Shown: positions 26,598-36,131 of the stretch, piece after piece
How the letters are laid out: the number at the start of each line of letters is the position of its first letter
How positions within the stretch are numbered: position 1 is the first letter of the stretch
Source of the DNA: Balneolaceae bacterium
Lineage (GTDB): Bacteria > Bacteroidota > Rhodothermia > Balneolales > Balneolaceae
Length of the DNA: 64,000 nt
Assembly (NCBI GenBank): GCA_020832285.1
Contig: JAFIFB010000038.1
Location: 1-64,000, forward strand
Direction of reading: 5' to 3'
Program-made: the position numbers and the translations under genes
The notes under the pieces: model-generated
Told to the model about the DNA's origin: nothing
Seen by the model: only the letters and a program-made list of their open reading frames with translations
Databases searched by the model: none

Positions 26598-26820
26598 AAA
26601 ATTAAAACATTCCCTTACAATCGTGGTGTCTTATGAGAAAATACCCCCTCATGATTTACTGAATTCATAAACAATTTCTTTTTTTTAGGGTATTCTTCAT
26701 TGCCACCAAGAAATTTTTTTGATTTATTAAGAGTGAACTGTATTCTCCTGATAATTGGGAAATTCTGCAAATTGTTCAAATTACCTTAAAATCTTTCTAA
26801 AAATGAATATGGGAACTATC

Positions 26821-27825
26821 ATGAAAATAAAGGGAAAGTGGTTGCTGATAGTGATAATTTTGTTTTTCAGTACTCATACGGGTCTATCAAATACTATTCA
26901 AACGAATGGTGAAATGGGGTCTGAATCATCCGGTGATGTGGCAAATCCAGCGGTTCATATTCAGCTGGATAAAGAGGCTGGAAAAGCTCAGGTAAATATT
27001 CGCGGTGAACATTTCACAACCTATAATTTTCATGATAATAATCGCATACCCTATTTATGGCCGGTGTATGCAGATGGCGGTATTACCATTACACGAAACT
27101 GGCCGATGGATGAAGATGATCCGGAAATTACCGATCATCCTCATCATCAATCCCTGTGGACAGCTTTCGGCGATGTAAATGGCTCCGATCACTGGCATAA
27201 TGAACCCATCATTACAGAAAGTGTGGAAGTACAATCCGGAGATGATTACGGATTAATTCGGGCCCAAGGATTCTGGGCTGATGAGCATGGCAACCCGATT
27301 GTCGATGAAATCCGGGAATACCGTTTCTATGACTCCCCGGCATCCGGACGAATTTTCGACCACACCATTACATTTATTGCCTCGAATGGTGATGTCACCT
27401 TCGGTGATGACAAAGAGGGTATGTTCGCATTCAGGATACGTACCGAAATTCAGGGTAACCGCGCAGGTGTGCTCACCAATTCAGAAGGAAAACAAGGAGA
27501 AAGTGAAGTTTACGGAACACCCGGCCCATGGATGGATTACTCCGGACCGATAGAAGGTGTTGGTGTGAGGGGTATTGCACTGTTTTCACATCCGGGTAAC
27601 ATGCGTCTTCCGGCCTGGCACGTCCGCAATTACGGTTTGGTGGGTTGCAATTTTTTTGCAATGCAGGATGTCGCCGGCCTGGATGAAGCTGGAACGTATG
27701 TTTTATCAGAGGGTGATGAAATTACTTTCCATGCCCGATTCTATATTCACAATGGAGATGTGGAACAGGCCGGGGTTAGTGAGCAATATGAAGAGTTTGC
27801 AAGGACACCATTTCCAGAACGTTAA
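26821..27825 (+). CDS. PmoA-like protein (DUF6807), exported
   Basis: About 334 aa from the ATG at 26821, which gives a clean signal peptide (MKIKGKWLLIVIILFFSTHT); ATGs at 26803 and 26812 are also possible. The body has the DUF6807/PmoA-like pattern: 'PYLWPVYADGGITITRNWPM', then DHPHHQSLWTAFGDVNG, 'HIR/HVRNYGLVGCNFF' and the closing 'GDEITFHARFYIHNGD'. The His-rich DHPHHQ motif may bind metal or sugar. Members are encoded in sugar-catabolic clusters of Bacteroidota and Planctomycetes, with little biochemistry. The decayed gene on the other strand lies upstream; a Gfo/Idh/MocA gene converges downstream. Confidence 0.82.
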   Translation: MKIKGKWLLIVIILFFSTHTGLSNTIQTNGEMGSESSGDVANPAVHIQLDKEAGKAQVNIRGEHFTTYNFHDNNRIPYLWPVYADGGITITRNWPMDEDDPEITDHPHHQSLWTAFGDVNGSDHWHNEPIITESVEVQSGDDYGLIRAQGFWADEHGNPIVDEIREYRFYDSPASGRIFDHTITFIASNGDVTFGDDKEGMFAFRIRTEIQGNRAGVLTNSEGKQGESEVYGTPGPWMDYSGPIEGVGVRGIALFSHPGNMRLPAWHVRNYGLVGCNFFAMQDVAGLDEAGTYVLSEGDEITFHARFYIHNGDVEQAGVSEQYEEFARTPFPER

Positions 27826-28190
27826 CCAATGTCGTGACAATCTTAAAGTGACGGGTTAGACCTGCTTTTCCGGGTTTCTCTCAGCGTTGGTAACTTTGAG
27901 TAAAGGTTTATGCACAAAATCCAACGGGTACTTGGAGTCTTACCGAGTTTTCTATAATCGTCAAAGGAAATTATTTTTGGTTCACAACGCTGACAGATCC
28001 GGTGGGTGCTGTCAGGTTGTTTATTTCAAAGCACTATTCACGTACAAGTCGTGTTATTGACTAACTATTCCTCTTTGGTAAATGATTCAGGTTATACCAG
28101 TTATATAACAAACCGGAATTATAATCAATCCTTAATAGGCCAAACTTCAGCAGCAGAGCCAAGCCACCAACCAATAACCAATAAAGAAGT
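27826..28190. other. convergent intergenic region with possible terminator
   Basis: Separates the converging PmoA-like and Gfo/Idh/MocA genes. CTGACAG at 27990-27996 pairs with CTGTCAG at 28009-28015 and is followed on the plus strand by GTTGTTTATTT, a moderate terminator candidate. No ORF here has family support. Confidence 0.4.
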
Positions 28191-29666
28191 TTACACCTTA
28201 TCCGGTTCAGGTATATCAAACCCGGACCTGCGCGGATTCCGCAATAGCGTATTGGCATTATTCGCATATTCCCCGGTGAATTTTTCCGAATCCGAATCGA
28301 ATGTCAACCACGGACCTACCCTGTAGTGGGTATTATTCTGATTCAGTCCGACGCCATCCCTCATTACAGAGTGAAACCAATTGAACTGTTCCTCTACCAT
28401 TTGATTCATTGGATTTCCAAAACTGATAACTTCTTCGGAGAAGGGTTTTTCCTGGCCGAGGCGATAAGAGATATTCATCAAGTGTCCCAGGGCACTTGAA
28501 TAGTGGCCTTCGAACATACCTGCATTCACCATTTCCGGATCACCGGCACGACAACAGTTTACAAAGCTTCCGGTGTTGCCTCCGGGTGTAATATCAGCTG
28601 TTTCAAGATCTAACGGTTCCCTGTCTCCATCCGGTGTAATGTACTCGTCTCCGATAATCTTCCCGCCATCTTCAAAGTAATAACGGTTTTCAACCCGGCG
28701 CTCATAGCCATCATGATCGACATTTCGAATATTCATGAGTACAATTTGGCCATTGGGATATTCGGCTATGGAAAACTGTGTATTCGGGGTTTCTCCCTGA
28801 TCATCCCAGGCATAACGGCCGCCCAGGCTCTTCACGCGCGTGGGATGTACTCCGTGCATTTCAGGGTCAAGGGACCAAAAAGCAACATCGAGTTGATGAG
28901 TACCCTGATTGTTGAGATCTCCGTTCCCTGTGACCCAAAACCAGTGCCAATCGTAATGCACAAATTTTTCATGATATCGTTCAATCATGGCATGACCACG
29001 CCACATGTTCCAGTCGAGCCATGGTGGCGGATCAGATGGCTGGCTATGCCCGATTCCACTTCTCGGCTTTGAGGCAAATGCATGAGTGACAGCCAGTTTA
29101 CCATACCTGCCAGAGTGGATCGTCATGATCAAATCTGCATATCTCGAGTCACTGCGTCGCTGAGTACCATGCTGAACAACCACACCGTACTTTCTTGCAG
29201 CTTCCAAAGCCACACGTCCTTCATAAAAATCGTGACTGGCAGGCTTTTCTACAAAACAATGTTTTCCTGCCTGAGCAGCCCAAATTACCATCAACGAGTG
29301 CCAGTGATTCGGAGTTGCGACGACAATACCATCAACGTTGGGATCGTCAAGTGCATGTCGAACGTCGGTACTTAATTTTGGCATTTTGCCGGTTTCTTCA
29401 CGCATTTCCTGTCCTCTTCTGACCAGAAGAATTTTATCCGGGTCAATAATCCAGGCGATTTCAACATTGTCTTGACTGGCAAAGCTTCGCATCAATCCGT
29501 TGCCCCGTCCGTTTACTCCGCACACAGCTAAACGAAGCCGATTATTTGCTCCAAGAACGTTTGAAACAGGTGTTAAAAAGGTAAGTGCACCCAGTGCAGC
29601 GGATCGTTTAAAAAACTCCCGGCGTTTTATACCAGAATTTCCAGTGGTTTTATTTTTTTTGGTCAT
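28191..29666 (-). CDS. Gfo/Idh/MocA-family oxidoreductase, Tat-exported
   Basis: 491 aa. The twin-arginine motif KRREFFKRS (about 14-22) and a hydrophobic stretch mark a Tat signal, so the enzyme is exported with its NAD(P) cofactor bound. The Rossmann segment is 'LRLAVCGVNGRGNGLMRSFA' (about 43-63), and the substrate-site motif is VEKPASHDFYEG (EKP). Related Tat-exported members act on glycosides by oxidation at C3 of a sugar. Between this gene and the PmoA-like gene the stops converge; it is read with the minus-strand catabolic genes. The substrate is unknown. Confidence 0.88.
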   Translation of the reverse strand: MTKKNKTTGNSGIKRREFFKRSAALGALTFLTPVSNVLGANNRLRLAVCGVNGRGNGLMRSFASQDNVEIAWIIDPDKILLVRRGQEMREETGKMPKLSTDVRHALDDPNVDGIVVATPNHWHSLMVIWAAQAGKHCFVEKPASHDFYEGRVALEAARKYGVVVQHGTQRRSDSRYADLIMTIHSGRYGKLAVTHAFASKPRSGIGHSQPSDPPPWLDWNMWRGHAMIERYHEKFVHYDWHWFWVTGNGDLNNQGTHQLDVAFWSLDPEMHGVHPTRVKSLGGRYAWDDQGETPNTQFSIAEYPNGQIVLMNIRNVDHDGYERRVENRYYFEDGGKIIGDEYITPDGDREPLDLETADITPGGNTGSFVNCCRAGDPEMVNAGMFEGHYSSALGHLMNISYRLGQEKPFSEEVISFGNPMNQMVEEQFNWFHSVMRDGVGLNQNNTHYRVGPWLTFDSDSEKFTGEYANNANTLLRNPRRSGFDIPEPDKV

Positions 29667-30247
29667 ATTAACAGATTTAAAATTTATCCGAGATGAAACA
29701 TGGATGGTTTATTTTCTGAATTGCAAAGATCAATGTTTTGGTTCTATAAAAACTATTGTTGGTAGATATTTTTGAGATAAAAGTCCTCCCCCCTATCGGG
29801 ATTTCGAAAAGTGTTCGACTTGAGAGGGGAAATGTGAATACAAAAAGGCAGAGCCTAATTAGTCGAACGAGGGTGGTGTTTAAGTAATCGATCACATTTT
29901 TGGGTTCATTAACAGAACTCCGACTCGGAAAACACCCCTCGTATTTGCACTCTGCCTTCGGCTAATGTGCAAATACTTTTCCCCTCTCAAGAGGGATTGT
30001 ACTGCCACTATTTCAATTTATCCACAACAATTCCTGTATAACCATTATTTTAATGTACTAAACGGAGTAAATAGTTCATAATCGAAGTCGGCTTTTCACC
30101 CAATGATCCATCCCTTTCATTGAATTTTCCAGTTAATTCTGCATTAATCATATTTGTTTTTTTCTGCTTTCGGAAAATTTTATCGTATCATAAACATACT
30201 ACCATTTCATAAGTAACGGCTGTTCTATAAATATACTTTCCGGGGAA
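29667..30247. other. 581-bp intergenic region with long imperfect inverted repeat
   Basis: No supported ORF. It holds the promoter of the Gfo/Idh/MocA gene and the inverted-repeat structure at 29813-29991, which is described separately. The broken sulfatase ends at 30248. Confidence 0.4.
29813..29991. repeat. nested imperfect inverted repeat
   Basis: CTTGAGAGGGGAAA (29819-29832) is perfectly inverted as TTTCCCCTCTCAAG (29978-29991). Further in, GGCAGAG (29847-29853) is inverted as CTCTGCC (29950-29956). The first arm is itself enclosed by GTTCGACT (29813-29820) and AGTCGAAC (29871-29878). The spacing between matches differs in the two arms, as in an old mobile element or folded RNA that has drifted. 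No coding capacity. Confidence 0.5.
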
Positions 30248-31071
30248 TCAATGCGCTTTATCTCTAACTTGATCAAGCAATCTCGCCAGCCTTTCGGTTA
30301 TTTCAGGATAATCTACCGCCAGATTATTTGACTCTGTAATATCTTCTGAAAGATTGTATAGCTGAGGGTTCGGATCATTCCCAAGCTCCATTCTTGGCCT
30401 GTTATATGGATTTAATCTTGGGCCATCAGCGGGTTCAATATATTTCCAGTTATCTTTGATGATTGATAAGGTACCGTTCATATTTTGCTGAATTACAAAA
30501 TCACGTCCCGTTTGATCTTCACCTAACAAGGCAGCAAGATGATTCTGACTGTCATAGGTCAGCGGTTCCGGATTACCATATCCAGAGAATTCTGCAAGAG
30601 ATTCCAAAATATCAATTTGACTAAAGAGGGCATCGGTCACACCAGGCATTACTTCATCAGGCCAGTGTACAATAAACGGCACTTTCGTGCCAGCCTCATA
30701 GGCACTGTATTTCCCGGTGCAATACTTACCCCCTCCACTTCTCCTTCACGCCATTCAGGAGGTGTTCTCCAATAATATTCACCTGTAAGAAGACTAAACC
30801 TTTAAGGAATACAGGTGGCTGACGTTGCATATGCATTATTAAACATAAGTCCGTTTGACGCAAGTTGATCTATATTGTGCGTTTCTACCCTGGTTACTCC
30901 ATAGGAACTTATATCTCCATACCCTACATCATCCGTGTAGATAATTATGATATTGGGCTTCTTAACTTCATTACTTTCATTATTTGAATTTGTACAAGAA
31001 GGTAAAGCTTCAAACAAAGCTATCATTACTATTGTAGCAATGAAGAAAGAAGTGTTTCGCATATCTGTCAT
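30248..31071 (-). pseudogene. broken sulfatase: stop codon in the catalytic motif plus internal deletion
   Basis: The minus strand begins with a lipoprotein signal (LPSC, Cys26) and 'KKPNIIIIYTDDVGYGDISS', then the sulfatase signature reads Cys87-Ile-Pro-TAA-Arg: the Ser codon of CxPSR (TCA) has become TAA at 30802-30804. In-frame sequence continues beyond it, 'RFSLLTGEYYWRTPPEWREG' and EVEGVSIAPG. Near 30712 the frame jumps to 'GKYSAYEAGTKVPFIVHWPD', skipping roughly the middle 200 residues, and a normal sulfatase C-terminus runs to 30248. About 275 of an expected 480-500 codons remain. Both lesions abolish activity; the truncated C-terminal part has an internal ATG at 30682 but would be useless alone. 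Confidence 0.88.
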
Positions 31072-31103
31072 ATTTTAAATAACATTCGTGTATTAAGCCT
31101 GAT

Positions 31104-32498
31104 TTAAACAAATTGAGTTGTCCCGCCTCTTGCCAACTCAATATCCATATTTGGTTCATTCGTTTTCCACGATCCGGCCGTAAAATCGGGGAAATGGATC
31201 GGGGTTGCTTCATTTGCTACGGACCATTCACTGAGCATAATCACTGAACTCCATGAAGCCGTATCATAAACATTCATATCCAGTGGAATTCCATTTCTAA
31301 GGCAGTCGATCAATCTCCAAGTCATAATTGTATCCATGCCTCCATGTCCTCCAATTTCCCGGGCAATTTCGCCTACTCGTTTAAAAATTTCAGGGGTATA
31401 TTTTTCTACAACAGCTTTGAACTCTTCTTCTTCAAGCCATCCATCATGACTGATTGCAATTCGGGGTTCGGGATATTTCCGGGCCATTGCTTCTGTTCCG
31501 CTTAATAAATGAATTCGGGAATACGGACGTGGTGATGTCACATCGTGTTGAAGCATGATGGTCCGCCCTTGAAAGGTTTTTATGATGCTTGTATTCATAT
31601 TTCCCCGAAATTCATTATCTGCATAATCTTCAAAGAACGGATCTGTTTCAGCGAGCTCCCTGGCTTTTTTTTGCATCATAAAATCGGCACTGGAAACAGA
31701 GACCATGTACTTCATTTGATCGCCATAGTTGATATTCATTGCCTGTGCAATACTCCCAAGCCCATGCATCGGGTAAAGATTACCATTCCTGGATGCATTT
31801 TCCCGAAATCGCCACATTTCGGGATGTCTGCCCCTGGCAAATTTAGGCCGAATTAACTGATGGATATAGGCACCCTCTCCATGAACCAATTCTCCAAAAT
31901 ATCCCTCTCTGGCCATATTCAGTGTTACCATTTCGAACTCGTCATAACAAACATTCTCCATGATCATACAATGCTTTCTGGTTCGTTCAGATGTTTCTAC
32001 CAGTTCCCAGCACTCTTCCAGAGTTTGGGAGGCCGGTACTTCAGTGGCTGTGTGCTTACCATGCTCCATCGCATAAATGCATATTTTAGCATGTAAATGC
32101 CATGGAGTAGAATTTATAACAAGGTCAATATCATCTCTTTCACACAGTTCTTTCCATGCATCTTCACTGCCCATATAGGTATCTACGGGCTCATCGAAAT
32201 CTTCGAGCATCCTGTTAACAGCAGCTTCATTTATATCACAAATAGCCCTGATTTCAGTTCCCTCTATTCTTTTAATTCTTCTCACATGGCTGCTCCCCCT
32301 GTTTCCAACACCTATAAAACCAATCCGTACCAGGTCAATAGCAGGGGCCGCATAGTTATGCATATTGAAATCCTGCTTATGATCTTTTGTAATTTGACAG
32401 GGTACTTTTCCCTTGTCAGTTCCAAAAGCTCCCAGCCCCGTCAGCCCAACTGTTGCAAGTCCGCTTTTTTTCAGAAAGTCTCTTCGATTAAAGTTCAT
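31104..32498 (-). CDS. GH109-like Gfo/Idh/MocA glycosidase, Tat-exported
   Basis: 464 aa. The Tat motif NRRDFLKKS opens the protein. The NAD-binding segment is IGFIGVGNRGSSHVRRIK (about 58-75). The later 'MIMENVCYDEFEMVTLNMAR' followed by EGYFGELVHGEGAYIHQL closely follows the GH109 family, which cleaves alpha-N-acetylgalactosamine or related bonds by an NAD-dependent oxidation-elimination mechanism. It lies 32 bp downstream-to-upstream of the broken sulfatase and 114 bp from an intact one, so desulfation and glycosidic cleavage of a sulfated amino sugar polymer is a reasonable inference. Confidence 0.85.
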   Translation of the reverse strand: MNFNRRDFLKKSGLATVGLTGLGAFGTDKGKVPCQITKDHKQDFNMHNYAAPAIDLVRIGFIGVGNRGSSHVRRIKRIEGTEIRAICDINEAAVNRMLEDFDEPVDTYMGSEDAWKELCERDDIDLVINSTPWHLHAKICIYAMEHGKHTATEVPASQTLEECWELVETSERTRKHCMIMENVCYDEFEMVTLNMAREGYFGELVHGEGAYIHQLIRPKFARGRHPEMWRFRENASRNGNLYPMHGLGSIAQAMNINYGDQMKYMVSVSSADFMMQKKARELAETDPFFEDYADNEFRGNMNTSIIKTFQGRTIMLQHDVTSPRPYSRIHLLSGTEAMARKYPEPRIAISHDGWLEEEEFKAVVEKYTPEIFKRVGEIAREIGGHGGMDTIMTWRLIDCLRNGIPLDMNVYDTASWSSVIMLSEWSVANEATPIHFPDFTAGSWKTNEPNMDIELARGGTTQFV

Positions 32499-32612
32499 GA
32501 TTTTATAAGATTAGGTTTCATTGAGTCATTTAAATTTTTATATAGATATCAGAAAATTCAAAAATAAAACAGAACCCATTCATCAGGGTTGAAATGATTA
32601 TATGATCAGTGG

Positions 32613-34604
32613 TTAAAATATTGGCGGGTATTCATCTCTCGTCCATTTCAGGTAAAGATATTGTGCAATTCTTCGGGAATGCTCAAAGATATCACCCTCC
32701 AGAATCAGGTCCTCATCCAAGGCTATAGGTTGAATTTTTTCCAGAAGCCGCTCATGAAATTTTTCATCCACATCAAGATGAGCCAGGGCATTTAAACTAT
32801 ATAAAAGTTCGTCGTTCCTGTTGGAGTCCAGCTGATCATAAAGTGATTCGATGGCAAGATCCTGTTTTCCCATTCTCCCAAGAGCCTCAGCCGCAGTGGC
32901 ACGGATACTTCCGTAATCATCATCCAGTAATTCAATAAGTTCAGATTCTGTTGTACGGGCTTCATATCCAAGAACGACAGCACCGATGGCTCCCCAAAAG
33001 CGGACAGGAGCATACTCATCTCTCATTGCATTTTTTAAGTCTGTTACTTTAGCCGGATTTCGGGATGAAGCAATTCCAGCTATTTCAATGAGACGCTCAA
33101 TCGGGTATTCATCACTTTGTGTATATTGATAAAGTGTACTGTCACCACTAAACTCTTCCATCATATCAAATGGGATAAAACCGGCATCCCGGATTTCTAT
33201 CAGATATTGATTCAGCTCATTGCGAAGCTCATAAACTTTGTCTGCAAAATTAGGATCACCAGCCAGGTTATCCACCTCCCAGGGATCATTCTGAAAGTCA
33301 TACAATTCAAAGGGTTCCTGGGGGAGCCAATATCGGGATTGTATAGAATTTGTACGGCCTTCGGCCCATTCATGATACCAGGCCTGCATGGCAACCATAT
33401 TAAACGGATAGTTGTGAAATTGTCCATTTGGACGATGAGGCATAAAATTGCGGATATACCGGTACCGGCCATCAAACACACCACGCTGCATATCGATGTT
33501 CTGATCCATTCGGTCCCGGTACATAAATGTTGTTTTTTCAGCCTCTTCGGTTTGTCTTCCCAAAAAAGCGCTTCCCTGATATTCTGACGGGATCCCGACC
33601 CCTGTGAGACTCATGATTGTTGGAGCAAAATCTACAAAATTTACCAGCCGGTCGATTTTTGTCCCCGGCACCTCATCGATGAGGTGCTGCCATTTTTCAG
33701 GTATATGCACCACCAGGGCAACGGACGTTCCAGTGTGATATAGCGTGCGTTTGCTTCGTGGTAACACACCCCCATGATCGGAGTAATACATTATGATGGT
33801 ATCTTCCCTGAGTCCATGCTCCTCCAGTTCTTCGACCATCCGGCCAACCCATTCATCCATTTGGCGATTTAAATCGTAGTAATGCGCCCAGCTCCTCCTG
33901 ATTTCCGGTATATCGGGATGGTAATCCGGCATTGTAATATCATCCGGGTTTGTTTCCGGATCTTCAGCCATAACGTCCAGAAACATCTGTCCTTCGTGAG
34001 GTATTTCATTATTAAACACTGCAAAAAAAGGTTGCCCTTCTTCCCGGTTTTCATAGTGTGCCTCATTTCCAGACTCATCCCAGAAACGATCGTGCGGGCC
34101 CGGCACATTATAGTCAGTTTTAGCATTATTGGTTGTATAATATCCAGACTCCTGCAACAAACGGGGGTAAAAAATGTTTTCGAGCTGTACCGGAACCGCA
34201 GTCCGGGTTCGGTGATGATGCAATCCAGTTGAAGGAGCGTGCATGCCCGATAACAGTACCGACCGGGCTACAGAACAAACCGGGGCATTGGAGTTGGCAT
34301 TGGTATAAACCAGACCGGTTTCTGCGAGTCGGTCAATATTGGGTGTTTGTGCTGCCGGATCACCATAAATACTGATCGTTTCCGGGCTGTTGTCTTCACT
34401 GACAAGCCAAAGTATGTTTGGCCGTTCACCGGGTTGAATCTCTTGCTCCCCCATCATACTTCCCTGGTCGTCACAACCGCTGATTACCGGTAAACAGATC
34501 AGAATAAGGACAGTTGTTATCCAAATATTATAGTAAGATTTCAATGGTTCAGTATTTTTTAAAAGTATGTTTAGACAATTCTCCTTTAAATTAATTCCCC
34601 CCAT
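32613..34604 (-). CDS. sulfatase-family lipoprotein with C-terminal HEAT-like repeats
   Basis: 663 aa. Signal II ends VISGC (Cys44), so it is a lipoprotein. The sulfatase core (about 62-500) begins 'RPNILWLVSEDNSPETISIY', with the formylglycine position Cys110 in APVCSVARSVLLSG and a YSDHGGVLPRSK metal motif near 277. The signature has Val instead of Pro at the third place (C-S-V-A-R), seen in some sulfatase subfamilies; maturation by the usual enzyme is therefore uncertain. Residues about 530-660 form HEAT-like repeats ('DEYAPVRFWGAIGAVVLGYE', 'DDYGSIRATAAEALGRMGKQ'). It is in the same strand and cluster as the GH109-like gene. Confidence 0.85.
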   Translation of the reverse strand: MGGINLKENCLNILLKNTEPLKSYYNIWITTVLILICLPVISGCDDQGSMMGEQEIQPGERPNILWLVSEDNSPETISIYGDPAAQTPNIDRLAETGLVYTNANSNAPVCSVARSVLLSGMHAPSTGLHHHRTRTAVPVQLENIFYPRLLQESGYYTTNNAKTDYNVPGPHDRFWDESGNEAHYENREEGQPFFAVFNNEIPHEGQMFLDVMAEDPETNPDDITMPDYHPDIPEIRRSWAHYYDLNRQMDEWVGRMVEELEEHGLREDTIIMYYSDHGGVLPRSKRTLYHTGTSVALVVHIPEKWQHLIDEVPGTKIDRLVNFVDFAPTIMSLTGVGIPSEYQGSAFLGRQTEEAEKTTFMYRDRMDQNIDMQRGVFDGRYRYIRNFMPHRPNGQFHNYPFNMVAMQAWYHEWAEGRTNSIQSRYWLPQEPFELYDFQNDPWEVDNLAGDPNFADKVYELRNELNQYLIEIRDAGFIPFDMMEEFSGDSTLYQYTQSDEYPIERLIEIAGIASSRNPAKVTDLKNAMRDEYAPVRFWGAIGAVVLGYEARTTESELIELLDDDYGSIRATAAEALGRMGKQDLAIESLYDQLDSNRNDELLYSLNALAHLDVDEKFHERLLEKIQPIALDEDLILEGDIFEHSRRIAQYLYLKWTRDEYPPIF

Positions 34605-35110
34605 ACAATATCCGATTGCAGTTTTTGTTTAAAGTACTTTTCTAAATAAGAGTCTGGATTATTAAGTTAAAGCCTCAACCGTTCATAAGACGCTTTTAAA
34701 TGATGAGCTGCTTCCATATTACAATAAGATAGCCAGACCAGGAGTTATCCAATTTTTTGAAAACATTTCCCCAACAAGTTTACTTGTTCTTTTGCCTTGA
34801 TGCAAAAGAACCAAAAGATCAAGGCTGTGAATCACTTGGCGGCGGGCTTTTCATCGACGCGGCACCATTTGCGCCACAGGCATCCCGATAGGGAATGGTC
34901 CATCAAGCTCATTGCATATAATCAAAGATCCGGCCGGTGTCAAATGCTGCCAAAGCGTCACTGAAAACACCCTGTTCCCGCCAACTGATTCAAGGCCGGA
35001 TAAAGTGTATCTCAAACGATTTCCACTTCTTGAAATCCGTAAAATTATATTTTCACTATTCTTATTTAGTTGCTATCTAAAATTTCGAGGTAGCTACTCA
35101 GTCTGACATA
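34605..35110. other. 506-bp intergenic region with a dispersed-repeat sequence
   Basis: The part at 34605-34755 is AT-rich and should hold the sulfatase promoter. From about 34760 the character changes to the repeat described separately. No intact gene. Confidence 0.4.
34770..34915 (+). repeat. Bacteroidota-type dispersed repeat remnant
   Basis: The stretch contains TTCTTTTGCCTTGATGCAAA then AGAACCAAAAGATCAAGGCT, an internally inverted pair (TTTTGCCTTGAT against ATCAAGGC), followed by 'GGCGGCGGGCTTTTCATCGA'. I recall sequences of this kind as high-copy intergenic repeats in Bacteroidota genomes, usually mis-annotated as small proteins. Only one copy is in the window, so copy number cannot be shown here. 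Confidence 0.45.
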
Positions 35111-35797
35111 TTAATGATCAAATAAAGAATTTAATTTATCCATAACAATTTTATTCCAAACCCGGTAACCTTCATCACTCAAATGCAGTAAATCTTCCAC
35201 GAAAAACTGATCATCAGGCCTTTTTTCTGAATTCAACAACGGAGTGGCCACATCAATGAAAAACAATCTTTCATTAACTTGATTATATTGCTCAATAGCC
35301 TGATTTACTTCAATTTTTTCGGGCCAATGATCCCATCGGCTGGAACTTGGTTTCAGAGACAGAAATAATATTTTTGAATCCGTCGTCTCCTGTAAAAATT
35401 TTTCTGCAATTTTTTTGTACTTATCAACAACCTGAGTTATTGGCGTTCCATACGTCACATCATTTTCTCCCGCATAAAGAACCATCAAAGACGGATTATA
35501 CGGCCGGATTACATCATCATAAAAAGCATATATATCTGACAAGTGGGAACCGCCAAAGCCCCGGTTGATCACTGTATAATTTGGAAATGCATCTGAAGTA
35601 GGCCACAACACAATACTGGAACTTCCGACAAACAGAACAGCATCTTCGGGAAAACTGTTTTTTGCATCCCAGTTGCGAAATTCTTCGATCTGAGACAAGA
35701 ACCGGTTTGGATCCGGGCCATCTGTCGTTTGGGCCTTAGTCGTTGTAGTTGCTAATACAATAATCAAGAGCAGAAAGAGAATACTTTGTTTATACAT
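35111..35797 (-). CDS. SGNH/GDSL-family hydrolase, exported
   Basis: 228 aa with a signal peptide ending about residue 22 (TTKAQ). Block I is LFVGSSSIVLW (nucleophile Ser near 59), block II the Gly in NRGFGGSHLSD, block III the Asn in YAGENDVTYG, and block V the Asp/His in DLLHLSDEGY, so all four SGNH blocks are intact. Such enzymes remove acetyl or other acyl groups from glycans. It is monocistronic on the minus strand, between the HEAT-sulfatase and PQQ-dehydrogenase genes. Confidence 0.87.
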   Translation of the reverse strand: MYKQSILFLLLIIVLATTTTKAQTTDGPDPNRFLSQIEEFRNWDAKNSFPEDAVLFVGSSSIVLWPTSDAFPNYTVINRGFGGSHLSDIYAFYDDVIRPYNPSLMVLYAGENDVTYGTPITQVVDKYKKIAEKFLQETTDSKILFLSLKPSSSRWDHWPEKIEVNQAIEQYNQVNERLFFIDVATPLLNSEKRPDDQFFVEDLLHLSDEGYRVWNKIVMDKLNSLFDH

Positions 35798-35902
35798 TTA
35801 TACTGTCTTTTTAATATGCCTGTTTTGTTCCCTGAGTAGAGTAAACCAGGAGAGTTCAGGTTTATAAATTCCGTGTACTATACTCATTTTTCTATTGTGT
35901 CC

Positions 35903-36128
35903 CTAACACTTCCAGTTCTGATCGTCCCTTCTCAAACGTCTCAAGTATTTTTCTACAAACACCGGGTACTCCCGTGTAACATTGAATTGTTCTTCCGGAT
36001 TCGGCTCCAGGTCAAACATTAATCCTGGATGGTAATATTGCTCCCCCTCCGTAGTGATCTCCCAGTCCCGACACAAAAAGCATGCCGCTATAAGGAAGGG
36101 GTAACTCTTTTGCTGAATGTTGGTTTGT
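35903..36128 (-). pseudogene. C-terminal fragment of a sulfatase
   Basis: An open minus-strand frame of about 75 codons ends at a TAG at 35903-35905 and reads 'CRDWEITTEGEQYYHPGLMF', then DLEPNPEEQFNVTREYPVF and a basic C-terminus. A D-L-E-x-N-P-E-E-Q-F-N motif is the usual close of a type I sulfatase, where the product describes its own 'disarmed' tail. There is no start codon and no catalytic part. It abuts the stop of the PQQ-dehydrogenase gene, suggesting that a rearrangement joined the two. Confidence 0.7.
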
Positions 36129-36131
36129 GAA

